Shown here piece after piece: positions 17,773-25,895 of a stretch of DNA of 64,000 bases. Position 1 is the first letter of the stretch, and the number at the start of each line of letters is the position of its first letter. The DNA comes from Hyphomicrobiales bacterium (GTDB lineage: Bacteria; Pseudomonadota; Alphaproteobacteria; Rhizobiales; Rhizobiaceae): the NCBI GenBank assembly GCA_900489925.1, contig UEHQ01000037.1, positions 51,591-115,590 of the forward strand, written 5' to 3'. Both the position numbers and the translations under genes were made by a program. Under the pieces are notes generated by a model, which saw only the letters and a list, made by a program, of their open reading frames with translations, did not search any database and was not told the DNA's origin.

Positions 17773-19128
17773 TCAGCTGCGGAACTGCGCGGCAGGGTGC
17801 GACGAAGGCAGCCTGCCGTCACCGCCGAACAGTTTCTGCCGAAGCGGTCCCTCGACATAGTCCGCCTTGAACAGCCCGCGTTCCTGCAGGATCGGAACGA
17901 CGAGATCGACGAAATCGCGCAGGCTTTCTGGCGCGACCGTGCGCGCCAGATTGAAGCCGTCGATGTCGCCTTCGGACATCCACAGCGCGAGCCGGTCGGC
18001 GACTTGTTCGGCGGAGCCGACGATCGGCTTCATGCGGCTGCCGAGCACCATCTGGTCGATGATCTGGCGAAGGGTGACAGGCTTCGGCGCCTCCTGGGTG
18101 ATAGCCGACAGCGCTGACTGATTGGCGTTGGTGGAGGCCTGCTGGATCGGATCATCCAGCCCGTATTTCGAGAGATCGACACCGATCGACGCCGAGTAGT
18201 GGGCAAGCGATGCCTCGACGCTGGCATGGCGGCGATAATCCTCGAGCTTGTCTTGTGCGTCCTTTTCCGTGCGCCCGACGACGACGGTCAGCAGACTGAG
18301 CACCCGCAGCGCATCCGCTCCGCGACCCATCTTTACGGCCTTGCGACGCAGCGCGTCGACTGTCGGCCTCGCTGCCTGTGGTGTCGGCGTAGCAAGGAAG
18401 ATGCACTCGGCATGACGGGCGGCAAAGTCCTGGCCGCGTGCCGAAGCGCCGGCCTGGAACAACAGGGGCGTGCGCTGCGGCGACGGCTCCGCCAGATGAA
18501 TGCCCTCCATCTTGTAGTACTTGCCCTGATGGCTGACGGCGCGCACCTTCGAGGCGTCGGCGAACACGCCGCGCGCCTTGTCGCGCACAACGGCCCCGTC
18601 GTCCCAACTGCCCTCCCAGAGCTTGTAGAGGATTTCGAGATAGTCTTCGGCGGCGTCATAGCGGGCGTCATGCTCGGGCAGCTTATCGAAGCCCATGCTA
18701 CGCGCGGCGCTGTCAAGATAACCGGTGACGATGTTCCAGCCGATCCGCCCTTTGGTCAGGTGGTCCAGCGTCGACATGCGACGTGCCAGCAGGAAAGGCG
18801 GCTCGTAGGTCGTATTGACCGTGACGCCGAAGCCCAGATGCTTGGTGACATAGGCCATCGCCGAGATCGGCATCAGCGGATCGTTGACCGGGATCTGCGC
18901 CCCGGTCTCGATGACGGGTCCCGCACTGCCCTTGTAGACGTCATAGACACCCACGATATCGGCAAGGAAGATACCATCGAGCTTGCCGCGTTCGGCGGTG
19001 CGGGCAGAATCCGCCCAGTATTCGAGGTCGGTATAGTGGAGTGACGCATCGCGCGGATGCGTCCACATGCCGTGATTGATGTGCCCGACGCAGTTCATGT
19101 CGAAGGCGTAGATCTGCATCTGCTTCAT
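17773..19128 (-). CDS. LLM-class FMN-dependent monooxygenase (NtaA/SnaA/DszA type)
   Basis: A 451-residue flavin monooxygenase of the nitrilotriacetate/dibenzothiophene-sulfone type. Marks: HGMWTHPRDASLHYTDLEYW, DGIFLADIVGVYDVY, GFGVTVNTTYEPPFLLARRMS, LTKGRIGWNIVTGYLDSAAR, and LLFQAGASARGQDFAARHAE. These enzymes use FMNH2 supplied by a separate reductase to cleave C-S or C-N bonds. Last gene of a minus-strand block with a sulfonate-type ABC importer, so it likely desulfurises the imported compound (inference). No flavin reductase is nearby. Confidence 0.92.
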   Translation of the reverse strand: MKQMQIYAFDMNCVGHINHGMWTHPRDASLHYTDLEYWADSARTAERGKLDGIFLADIVGVYDVYKGSAGPVIETGAQIPVNDPLMPISAMAYVTKHLGFGVTVNTTYEPPFLLARRMSTLDHLTKGRIGWNIVTGYLDSAARSMGFDKLPEHDARYDAAEDYLEILYKLWEGSWDDGAVVRDKARGVFADASKVRAVSHQGKYYKMEGIHLAEPSPQRTPLLFQAGASARGQDFAARHAECIFLATPTPQAARPTVDALRRKAVKMGRGADALRVLSLLTVVVGRTEKDAQDKLEDYRRHASVEASLAHYSASIGVDLSKYGLDDPIQQASTNANQSALSAITQEAPKPVTLRQIIDQMVLGSRMKPIVGSAEQVADRLALWMSEGDIDGFNLARTVAPESLRDFVDLVVPILQERGLFKADYVEGPLRQKLFGGDGRLPSSHPAAQFRS

Positions 19129-19158
19129 CGGAGGTCCCCTTACGGGGGAAACTCCCCG

Positions 19159-20013
19159 CTAGCTCTTTCCTTTCCACGGAACGAGCACGGTTTCCAGTAT
19201 GCGAACGGCCGCGCTGAACGCAAATGCGCAGGCTGCGATGATGCCGATGCCGACGAACACCACGTCGGTTGCCAGAAACTGCGATGCCGACATGATCATG
19301 TAACCGATGCCGCGTGTGGAGGCGATGAGCTCGGCAGCGACAAGGGTCCCCCAGCCGACACCAAGCGCGATCCTAAGACCGGTCAGGATTTCAGGCAGGG
19401 CGGATGGCAGGACGATGCTGACGAGCAGTTGCCAGGGCTTTGCACCAAGCGAGCGTGCGGCGTTGACGCGCTCGATCGGCAGCGAGCGTACGCCGGCCTG
19501 CGCCGAGAGGCAGATGGGCGCGAACATCGCGAGAACCAGCAACGTCACCTTCGACGTCTCGCCGATCCCGAGCCAGATGATCATCAGCGGCAGGTAGGCA
19601 AGCGGCGGCAACGGCCAATAGAACTCGATCGGCGTATCGAGGATGCCCTTGACCCAGCGATTGAGTCCCATCAAGAGGCCGACGGGGATGCCGACCGCGG
19701 TGGCAATCGCGGCCGCCGTCACAATCCTGAACAAGCTTGCCGAGACATGCTCGGACAGGGAGGCACCGGCATAGCCGTCGCGATAGACCGCTCCAATCTG
19801 GGTCCAGACCTCCTGCGGCGTCGGTAGAAACAGGTGCGGAACAAGCGCCAGTCTCGCCACCAGCCACCAGGCAGCAAGCAGTACGACGGCGGTTGCGATG
19901 CTGATCAGGACAGTTGGCCGCTCTCCGACGCCAAAGCCCTTCATCTTTACCGGGTTCGGGTGGTCGGTCGGTGCGCCGACGAGAACATGTCCAGTCTGTG
20001 CCAACTCGCTCAT
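19159..20013 (-). CDS. ABC transporter permease, SsuC/TauC type
   Basis: A 284-residue inner-membrane permease with about six membrane segments, including VLISIATAVVLLAAWWLVAR and a C-terminal helix pair. The EAA loop reads SLGAKPWQLLVSIVLPSALPEI. Its start overlaps the stop of the upstream ATPase gene by 4 bases, giving translational coupling. Followed by the LLM gene 30 bases downstream. Confidence 0.93.
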   Translation of the reverse strand: MSELAQTGHVLVGAPTDHPNPVKMKGFGVGERPTVLISIATAVVLLAAWWLVARLALVPHLFLPTPQEVWTQIGAVYRDGYAGASLSEHVSASLFRIVTAAAIATAVGIPVGLLMGLNRWVKGILDTPIEFYWPLPPLAYLPLMIIWLGIGETSKVTLLVLAMFAPICLSAQAGVRSLPIERVNAARSLGAKPWQLLVSIVLPSALPEILTGLRIALGVGWGTLVAAELIASTRGIGYMIMSASQFLATDVVFVGIGIIAACAFAFSAAVRILETVLVPWKGKS

Positions 20014-20801
20014 TCGGCAGCACTCCTCAATTCATTTGACCCATGCAATATGCTGCGGATCTCTTCCCGCAGCGCGCCGAACTCGGGCGATGTCTTGATC
20101 GAACTTGCGTCACCCGTTTCGGCGAAGCGGCGCACGAAATCGAGATCGAAGCGTGCCACGATCCGTCCCGGACGCGGAGACATGACCACGACCTGCGTGC
20201 CGAGAAACAGCGCCTCCTCGATGGAATGGGTGATGAAGAAGATACGCTTGCCTGTCTTGCTCCAGACAGACACCAGGAGTTCTTGCATCTGCTCGCGCGT
20301 CAGGCTGTCGAGCGCACCGAAGGGTTCATCCATCAACAGCACATCGGGTTCGGTCGCTAGCGCCCGGGCAATGCCGACCCGCTGGCGCATGCCACCCGAC
20401 AGCTCATAGGGGAAGGACTTGGCGAAGTCCTTCAGCCCGACCAGATGAAGGAGCTCTTCGGCACGCGCCTGCCGGGCCGCCCGGGGTGCGCCCGCGAATT
20501 TCAGGCCGAGGGCCACATTGTCGATCACCGATTTCCAGGGGAGCAGGGTGTCCTTCTGGAATACCACCCCACGATCCGCACCGGGGCCTGCGACTGGCCG
20601 TCCATCGAGCGTGATCGCGCCCTCGGAGAGTGGCAGGAAGCCGGCGATCGCATTCAGGAGCGTGGACTTACCACAGCCGGACGCGCCGAGCGCGACCACG
20701 AAGCTGTTGTCGGGAATATCGAGCGAAACACGATCGAGGGCGTGGACGGTCCGGCCGTCTCTCGCCCTGAAATAGACGCTTGCGTGATCGACTTTGAGCA
20801 T
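20010..20801 (-). CDS. ABC transporter ATP-binding protein, SsuB/TauB type
   Basis: A 263-residue ATPase. Walker A GASGCGKST at residues 39-47, signature LSGGMRQRVGIARAL near residue 135, Walker B VLLMDEPFGALD. The GMRQRV form and overall length match nitrate/sulfonate/taurine ATPases. Second gene of the operon (binding protein, ATPase, permease, LLM). Confidence 0.94.
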   Translation of the reverse strand: MLKVDHASVYFRARDGRTVHALDRVSLDIPDNSFVVALGASGCGKSTLLNAIAGFLPLSEGAITLDGRPVAGPGADRGVVFQKDTLLPWKSVIDNVALGLKFAGAPRAARQARAEELLHLVGLKDFAKSFPYELSGGMRQRVGIARALATEPDVLLMDEPFGALDSLTREQMQELLVSVWSKTGKRIFFITHSIEEALFLGTQVVVMSPRPGRIVARFDLDFVRRFAETGDASSIKTSPEFGALREEIRSILHGSNELRSAAE

Positions 20802-20867
20802 GGGGCTGTCTCTTCACAAACAGGGACGCCGGCGCGATATCGCGCCAGCGTGCCCGAAGGTTTCCTG

Positions 20868-21881
20868 TTAGTTGCTTGCGTTGATAAGGGCGTCAGGCGT
20901 GACGAAGGCTGCGTAGCTCGGCAACACTTCAGTCACCTTGCCCTGATCCTTCAGGAACGCGGCCGTGTCCTTGAGGATCTTGGCAGCGCCCGACTTCTCA
21001 CCGCCGCCGAGCCACGCTTCGGATGCCTGGACGTCAGGCGTCAGCAAAGTGAGGTTCTTCAGTGCGGCGGCCTGCTGATCAGGCGTACCGCCGAGCGCCT
21101 TGGCGAGGAGCTTGGCGTTTTCGCTGTCGGCCTGCCAGGCCTTCTTGTCGTCGGCGAAGGAGGCGTAATATTTGTTGATCACGCTGGCAAAGCTCTTGAG
21201 GAAGACCGGGTTGTCATCAGCAAACTTCGACGCAGCGACCCAGGCCGAGAATGTCGGCGCGCCCTTGTCGGCAACGTCCTTCGAGGTGACCAGCACCTTT
21301 CCGTTCTTCTTCAGCTCGGTCAGCGCCGGATCCCAGACGAAACCGCCGTCGATGTCACCGCGATTGTAGCTCGCGACGATTTCCGGCTGCGGAATTGCGA
21401 AGACCTGGACATCCTTCTCGGTCAGGCCGAGCGACTTGATCAACGCGAGCAACTGGTAGTGGTCGGTAGAGACAGGGGCCGCAGCAAGCTTCTTGCCCTT
21501 CAGGTCAGTGAGCTTTTCAATGCCGGATCCGTTGCGAACGACCAGCGCTTCGTCGATGCCCGAGATCGACGAGAGATAGAACGCCTTGACGGCAAGGCCA
21601 CGGGATGTGGCGGCCGCAAACGGGCTCGAGCCGACGTAACCGACCTGAACGTCACCCGAGGCGATTGCCGCGAAGATTTCCGCGCCGGAATTGAACTTGC
21701 GGAAGTCGATGTCGTACCCGGTCGCCTTGGCGAATTCGCCGTTGGCAATGGCCACGGACGACGGCAGAGCGTCGGTTTGATAGGCAACCACGACCTTCTT
21801 GTCGGCGGCCTCGGCAACAAAAGGAACCGCCAGGCTGGCGACCCCAAGCGTAAGCGCTGCAAATAGACTCTTGATATTCAT
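20868..21881 (-). CDS. Taurine/sulfonate-type ABC substrate-binding protein
   Basis: A 337-residue periplasmic protein. Signal peptide of about 25 residues ending FVAEA-AD. Motifs of TauA: KVVVAYQTDALPSSVAIANG, GSSPFAAATSRGLAVKAFYL, and GDIDGGFVWDPALTELKKNG. The gene heads the minus-strand importer operon, with AAGGGGG upstream of the start. An AT-rich near-palindrome upstream may be a sulfur-regulator site. Confidence 0.92.
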   Translation of the reverse strand: MNIKSLFAALTLGVASLAVPFVAEAADKKVVVAYQTDALPSSVAIANGEFAKATGYDIDFRKFNSGAEIFAAIASGDVQVGYVGSSPFAAATSRGLAVKAFYLSSISGIDEALVVRNGSGIEKLTDLKGKKLAAAPVSTDHYQLLALIKSLGLTEKDVQVFAIPQPEIVASYNRGDIDGGFVWDPALTELKKNGKVLVTSKDVADKGAPTFSAWVAASKFADDNPVFLKSFASVINKYYASFADDKKAWQADSENAKLLAKALGGTPDQQAAALKNLTLLTPDVQASEAWLGGGEKSGAAKILKDTAAFLKDQGKVTEVLPSYAAFVTPDALINASN

Positions 21882-21968
21882 GTTTCGCCCCCTTGCGACT
21901 GAGCTTCAGCGTCAGCGCTTTGAACTATTTCGACGGGGAAACACTACGGCGGCGGTCAGCCCGCACAC

Positions 21969-21993
21969 AGATAAAACTATCTATTTTATAGAC
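21969..21993. promoter_or_regulatory. AT-rich inverted-repeat region upstream of the sulfonate importer operon
   Basis: Within ataaaactatctattttatag and the bases after it, TCTA and TAGA pair around TTTTA (TCTA-TTTTA-TAGA). It lies about 90-110 bases upstream of the binding-protein start, the right place for a LysR-type (CysB/Cbl-like) or similar sulfur-limitation activator. The regulator is not in the window; assignment is inference. Confidence 0.3.
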
Positions 21994-22076
21994 TACAGAG
22001 ACAATATTGTTTTCTGCCTCATTTCTACGCCGGCGGTTGCGACCTAGACGACCAATATGCCTCGCATTGTCACCGG

Positions 22077-22658
22077 TCAGGCCGCATCTATGGAGACAAG
22101 GTAGCAAAGCGCCTGACCCTTGAGCGGCAGGACGGTATTGGCAGCTCCTTCCACAAGAAACGCGTCGCCGGCGTCAAGAACAATGGACTCGCCCGCCCAT
22201 TGCAACGACAGCGTGCCTTGCTGGCACAGGACAAGCCAAGTCCCCGCGATCTCAACACTGGACGGACCATCGACCTTCATGCGTTCGACCCGATGGCGCA
22301 AACGCGCACGGCGCGTCATCACGTTCAGATCCGTGATCGGGCCGCCGGGAAGGGTGGCTGACACGGCAACGTCAGCGGGGAAGGAGAGGGGTTCGCTCGC
22401 CGTCGTCAACACCCGCGGCTCGGCGCCATCAATCGCAAGCGCCATGCCGTCCCCCTCAAGGATGGATAGTGTCCTATCGATCCCGGCGAAGATAGAAAAC
22501 GGCCCATCGGTCGCAACCGTCGCCATGCTGATGCGCCAGTCGAAATCCGAAAGCGCTGCATCCGGAGGCGACACGGCAATCTCGACGGTCTCGCCACCGC
22601 CATTCTTCCACGGCATGCGGCGGTAGGAACTGGCTTTCAGGACGCGGGCGTGAGGCAT
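22077..22658 (-). CDS. hutD: HutD family protein
   Basis: A 193-residue cupin-fold protein of the HutD/Ves family, linked to control of histidine catabolism. N-terminal marks RVLKASSYRRMPWKNGGGET; then DFDWRISMATVATDGPFSIF and the ERMKVDG region; a C-terminal cupin-like strand set. The ATG at 22658 has GGAG 5 bases upstream; the longer frame from 22718 would run into the operator of the neighbouring toxin-antitoxin genes. It is separated from hutU by that module although on the same strand as hutIHGU. Confidence 0.9.
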   Translation of the reverse strand: MPHARVLKASSYRRMPWKNGGGETVEIAVSPPDAALSDFDWRISMATVATDGPFSIFAGIDRTLSILEGDGMALAIDGAEPRVLTTASEPLSFPADVAVSATLPGGPITDLNVMTRRARLRHRVERMKVDGPSSVEIAGTWLVLCQQGTLSLQWAGESIVLDAGDAFLVEGAANTVLPLKGQALCYLVSIDAA

Positions 22659-22691
22659 TGTGTCTCCAACATTGTAAGGGAAGGCGAGATG

Positions 22692-22713
22692 GACTAAGTT
22701 TAGTAGACTAAGT
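22692..22713. promoter_or_regulatory. Probable toxin-antitoxin operator (direct and inverted repeats)
   Basis: GACTAAGT occurs twice (22692-22699 and 22706-22713) with a 14-base period. Overlapping inverted repeats CTAA-GT-TTAG (22694-22703) and TTAGT-AG-ACTAA (22700-22711) are embedded. It sits 17 bases upstream of the antitoxin start and between divergent hutD and the module, as expected for autorepression by the antitoxin/toxin complex. Confidence 0.6.
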
Positions 22714-22729
22714 CCCAAGGAGGCTAGCT

Positions 22730-22996
22730 ATGGAAGTCGTCAACATACATGAGGCGAAAACGCACCTGTCGCGCCTGATGGAAAAAGTCGCGAGCGGCGA
22801 GTCCTTCATTATCGCCAAGGCTGGCAAGCCGATTGGCAAAGTCGTGCCGATAACCGAACCCGAGGCTGCGCCGAAAAAACGACGCATTGGCTTCATGAAG
22901 GGCATGTTCACGACGCCGGATGATTTTGACACGATGATGGCCGACGAGATCGAGGATATGTTCTACGGCAACCCCGACAAGTTCAAAGACCGATGA
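22730..22996 (+). CDS. Antitoxin of the Phd/YefM family
   Basis: An 88-residue antitoxin. The N-terminal DNA-binding part MEVVNIHEAKTHLSRLMEKV, followed by GESFIIAKAGKPIGKVVPI, is the standard Phd/YefM arrangement. The tail (MADEIEDMFYGNPDKF) is acidic and would bind the toxin. AAGGAGG lies 6 bases before the ATG. The stop overlaps the toxin start by 4 bases, so the two are translationally coupled. Confidence 0.93.
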   Translation: MEVVNIHEAKTHLSRLMEKVASGESFIIAKAGKPIGKVVPITEPEAAPKKRRIGFMKGMFTTPDDFDTMMADEIEDMFYGNPDKFKDR

Positions 22997-23376
22997 GATT
23001 TCTCCTCGATACCCATTTCCTGCTTTGGACGGCCGAAGAATCCCCTCGGCTGTCCCAGGAATTTATCAAGATCGTTGAAGATGACGAAAACGAACTGATT
23101 TTCTCGGTCGCCAGCATATGGGAGGTCGCGATCAAAGTACGACGTCGTCCCAACTTTGAGATCACGGCCGGGCTTCTGCGGCGCTTCCTCCTCGACAACG
23201 GTTTCACCGAACTGCTTGTAACCGGTGAGCACGCTGCGGCCGTCGAAACGCTTCCTCCCATTCATGGCGACCCGTTCGATCGCCTGCTTATCGCACAGGC
23301 ATTTTCCGAAGCCATCGTCCTGCTGACCGTGGACAGGACCGTCGCAAAATACGGCGGCCCCATCCGACTGATGTAA
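22993..23376 (+). CDS. PIN-domain toxin, VapC type
   Basis: A 127-residue ribonuclease toxin. The PIN acidic site is complete: Asp6 (LLDTHFLLW), Glu44 (SIWEVAIK), Asp93/Asp96 (GDPFDRLLIAQA) and Asp114 (LLTVDRTVAKYG). Such toxins cleave RNA and arrest growth unless held by the partner antitoxin. The stop is only 3 bases from the hutU stop on the other strand, with no room for an independent terminator. It appears intact. Confidence 0.93.
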   Translation: MRFLLDTHFLLWTAEESPRLSQEFIKIVEDDENELIFSVASIWEVAIKVRRRPNFEITAGLLRRFLLDNGFTELLVTGEHAAAVETLPPIHGDPFDRLLIAQAFSEAIVLLTVDRTVAKYGGPIRLM

Positions 23377-23379
23377 GCC

Positions 23380-25068
23380 TTAGTTGCCGAGGATACCTGG
23401 CAGGCGCAGGCCCTTTTCCTTGGCGCAATCCAGCGCGATGTCGTAGCCGGCATCAGCGTGACGCATGACGCCGGTGGCCGGGTCGTTCCACAGCACCCGC
23501 TCCAGACGCTTGGCGGCATCATCGGAGCCATCGGCGCAGATGACGACGCCGGAATGCTGGCTGAAGCCCATGCCTACGCCGCCGCCGTGATGCAGCGAAA
23601 CCCAGGTGGCGCCCGATGCGGTGTTGAGCAGCGCGTTGAGCAGCGGCCAGTCGGACACGGCATCCGAACCGTCCTTCATCGCTTCCGTTTCGCGGTTCGG
23701 CGAGGCGACAGAGCCGGAGTCCAGATGGTCGCGGCCGATGACCACGGGTGCCGACAGCTCGCCGTTCTTCACCATTTCGTTGAAGGCAAGCGCCAGGCGG
23801 TGACGATCACCGAGACCAACCCAGCAGATGCGCGCCGGCAGACCCTGGAAGGCGATACGCTCGCGGGCCATGTCGAGCCAGTTGTGCAGGTGCTTGTTGT
23901 CAGGCAGCAGCTCCTTAACCTTGGCGTCGGTCTTGTAGATGTCCTCCGGATCACCGGAGAGTGCCGCCCAGCGGAACGGACCGATGCCGCGGCAGAACAG
24001 CGGGCGGATATAGGCCGGCACGAAGCCTGGGAATGCGAAGGCGTTCTCGAAGCCTTCCTCCTTGGCCACCTGGCGGATGTTGTTGCCGTAGTCGAGCGTC
24101 GGCACACCAGCATCCCAGAAGGCGACCATGGCTTCGACATGCTGCTTCATCGATGCACGGGCGGCGGCCTCGACGGCCTTCGGGTCGCTTTCGCGCTTGG
24201 CACGGTGTTCAGCGACGGTCCAGCCGATCGGCAGATAACCGTTGAGCGGATCGTGGGCCGACGTCTGGTCGGTGACGATATCGGGGCGCGGACCACCAGC
24301 CTTCATGCGGCGCACGAGCTCCGGGAAGATTTCGGCTGCGTTGCCGAGCAGGCCTACAGACTTGGCTTCACCGGCCTTGGTCCACTTGTCGATCAGGGCA
24401 AGCGCCTCGTCCAGCGTCTTCGCCTTCTCGTCGACATAGCGGGTGCGCAGGCGGAAATCGATACGGGTTTCGTCGCTTTCGACGGCGAGGCAGCAAGCGC
24501 CAGCCATGACGGCGGCCAGCGGCTGTGCGCCACCCATACCACCGAGACCGCCGGTGAGGATCCACTTACCCTTGAGGTTGCCGCCGTAGTGCTGGCGACC
24601 GGCTTCGACGAAGGTTTCGTAGGTGCCCTGAACGATGCCCTGCGTGCCGATGTAGATCCACGAGCCGGCCGTCATCTGGCCATACATGGCAAGACCCTTC
24701 TTATCCAGCTCGTTGAAATGGTCCCAAGTTGCCCAATGGGGAACCAGGTTGGAATTGGCGATCAGGACGCGCGGCGCATCCTTATGCGTGCGGAAAACGC
24801 CGACCGGCTTGCCGGACTGGACCAGCAGCGTTTCTTCTTCGGTCAGTGTCTTGAGCGTCGCAACGATCTGGTCGAAATCGGCCCAGGTGCGGGCAGCGCG
24901 GCCGATGCCGCCATAGACCACCAGCTCGTGCGGGTTCTCCGCGACATCAGGGTCGAGGTTGTTCATCAGCATGCGCAAAGGCGCTTCTGTCATCCAGCTC
25001 TTGGCGTTGAGCTCGTTGCCGCGCGGCGCGCGGATTTCGCGAATGTTGTGGCGTGGATTCGAGGTCAT
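23380..25068 (-). CDS. hutU: Urocanate hydratase
   Basis: A 562-residue enzyme that converts urocanate to imidazolonepropionate with tightly bound NAD+, in the cytoplasm. Full length for the family. Landmarks: GGIGRAARTW near residue 52, MTAGSWIYIGTQGIVQGTYE, LTGGLGGMGGAQPLAAVMAG (NAD+ loop), and a C-terminal SLHHGGGVGMGFSQHSG. Last gene of the hutI-hutH-hutG-hutU run; AGGGGG precedes the ATG. Confidence 0.98.
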   Translation of the reverse strand: MTSNPRHNIREIRAPRGNELNAKSWMTEAPLRMLMNNLDPDVAENPHELVVYGGIGRAARTWADFDQIVATLKTLTEEETLLVQSGKPVGVFRTHKDAPRVLIANSNLVPHWATWDHFNELDKKGLAMYGQMTAGSWIYIGTQGIVQGTYETFVEAGRQHYGGNLKGKWILTGGLGGMGGAQPLAAVMAGACCLAVESDETRIDFRLRTRYVDEKAKTLDEALALIDKWTKAGEAKSVGLLGNAAEIFPELVRRMKAGGPRPDIVTDQTSAHDPLNGYLPIGWTVAEHRAKRESDPKAVEAAARASMKQHVEAMVAFWDAGVPTLDYGNNIRQVAKEEGFENAFAFPGFVPAYIRPLFCRGIGPFRWAALSGDPEDIYKTDAKVKELLPDNKHLHNWLDMARERIAFQGLPARICWVGLGDRHRLALAFNEMVKNGELSAPVVIGRDHLDSGSVASPNRETEAMKDGSDAVSDWPLLNALLNTASGATWVSLHHGGGVGMGFSQHSGVVICADGSDDAAKRLERVLWNDPATGVMRHADAGYDIALDCAKEKGLRLPGILGN

Positions 25069-25093
25069 GCGGGTTCCCCCTGTTCGGTTGTGC

Positions 25094-25894
25094 TTATCGT
25101 TTCAGGCCGGGTGCGATCTCCGCGATGCGCACCAGAATGTCTTTGAGGTGAACGCGAAGGCGTTCGGCTCTTGCGGGATCGTAGGCAAAGGGTGGCGCCT
25201 CTGTCTGCAGATGCGTCGATTGCGCCAGTTCCATCTGGATGGCGTGAACGCCAGTTTCCGGCTGGCCGTAGTGGCGCGTGGTCCAGCCCCCCTTGAACCG
25301 TCCGTTGACAATGCTGTCATAGCCCTCAGCGGACGAGGCAACGGTGATTGCGGCCTTCTCGATCGAGGCATCGCAGGTCTTGCCGAGGTCCGTGCCGATG
25401 TTGAAATCCGGCAGCTTGCCCTCGAACAGGAACGGAATGTGCGAACGGATGGAATGGCAATCGTAAAGGATCGCCACCCCGTGGATGGCCTTCACGCGTT
25501 CGATCTCGGCGGCGAGCGCTGCGTGATAGGGCGCATGAAACGCGCGCAAGCGTTCCGCGATGTCCTTTTCCGTCGGCGCCTCGCCATCCTTCCAGATCGA
25601 CTTGCCGTCGAAGTCGGTTTCGGGAACGAGGCCCGTGGTGTTCTGGCCGGGATAGAGGCTGACGCCTTCCGGATCGCGGTTGGCATCGATCACGTAACGG
25701 TGGAAGGTGGCCCGAACCGTCGTCACATCGTCCAGCAGACCGTCATAGAGCGTATGGATGTGCCAGTCGGTATCGGCAAGGATCTTCCCGTTGTCGTTCA
25801 ACCGGTCCCATATCGCTGCCGGCACGTCGGTGCCGGTGTGCGGGAAGCCGAGGATGACGGGCGAATTACCCTGCCTGACGTCGAATACCGCCAT
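25094..25894 (-). CDS. hutG: N-formylglutamate deformylase
   Basis: A 266-residue hydrolase that splits N-formylglutamate to glutamate and formate, the last step of the route that uses HutF. Family marks: VILGFPHTGTDVP, the ADTDWHIHTLYDG segment near residue 44, GVAILYDCHSIRSHIPFLFEG and the C-terminal ETGVHAIQMELAQSTHLQ. The ATG at 25894 has GGAGG 6 bases upstream and follows the hutH stop by one base; a longer frame from 25939 overlaps hutH. Presence of hutF and hutG together indicates the five-step pathway. Confidence 0.96.
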   Translation of the reverse strand: MAVFDVRQGNSPVILGFPHTGTDVPAAIWDRLNDNGKILADTDWHIHTLYDGLLDDVTTVRATFHRYVIDANRDPEGVSLYPGQNTTGLVPETDFDGKSIWKDGEAPTEKDIAERLRAFHAPYHAALAAEIERVKAIHGVAILYDCHSIRSHIPFLFEGKLPDFNIGTDLGKTCDASIEKAAITVASSAEGYDSIVNGRFKGGWTTRHYGQPETGVHAIQMELAQSTHLQTEAPPFAYDPARAERLRVHLKDILVRIAEIAPGLKR

Positions 25895-25895
25895 G

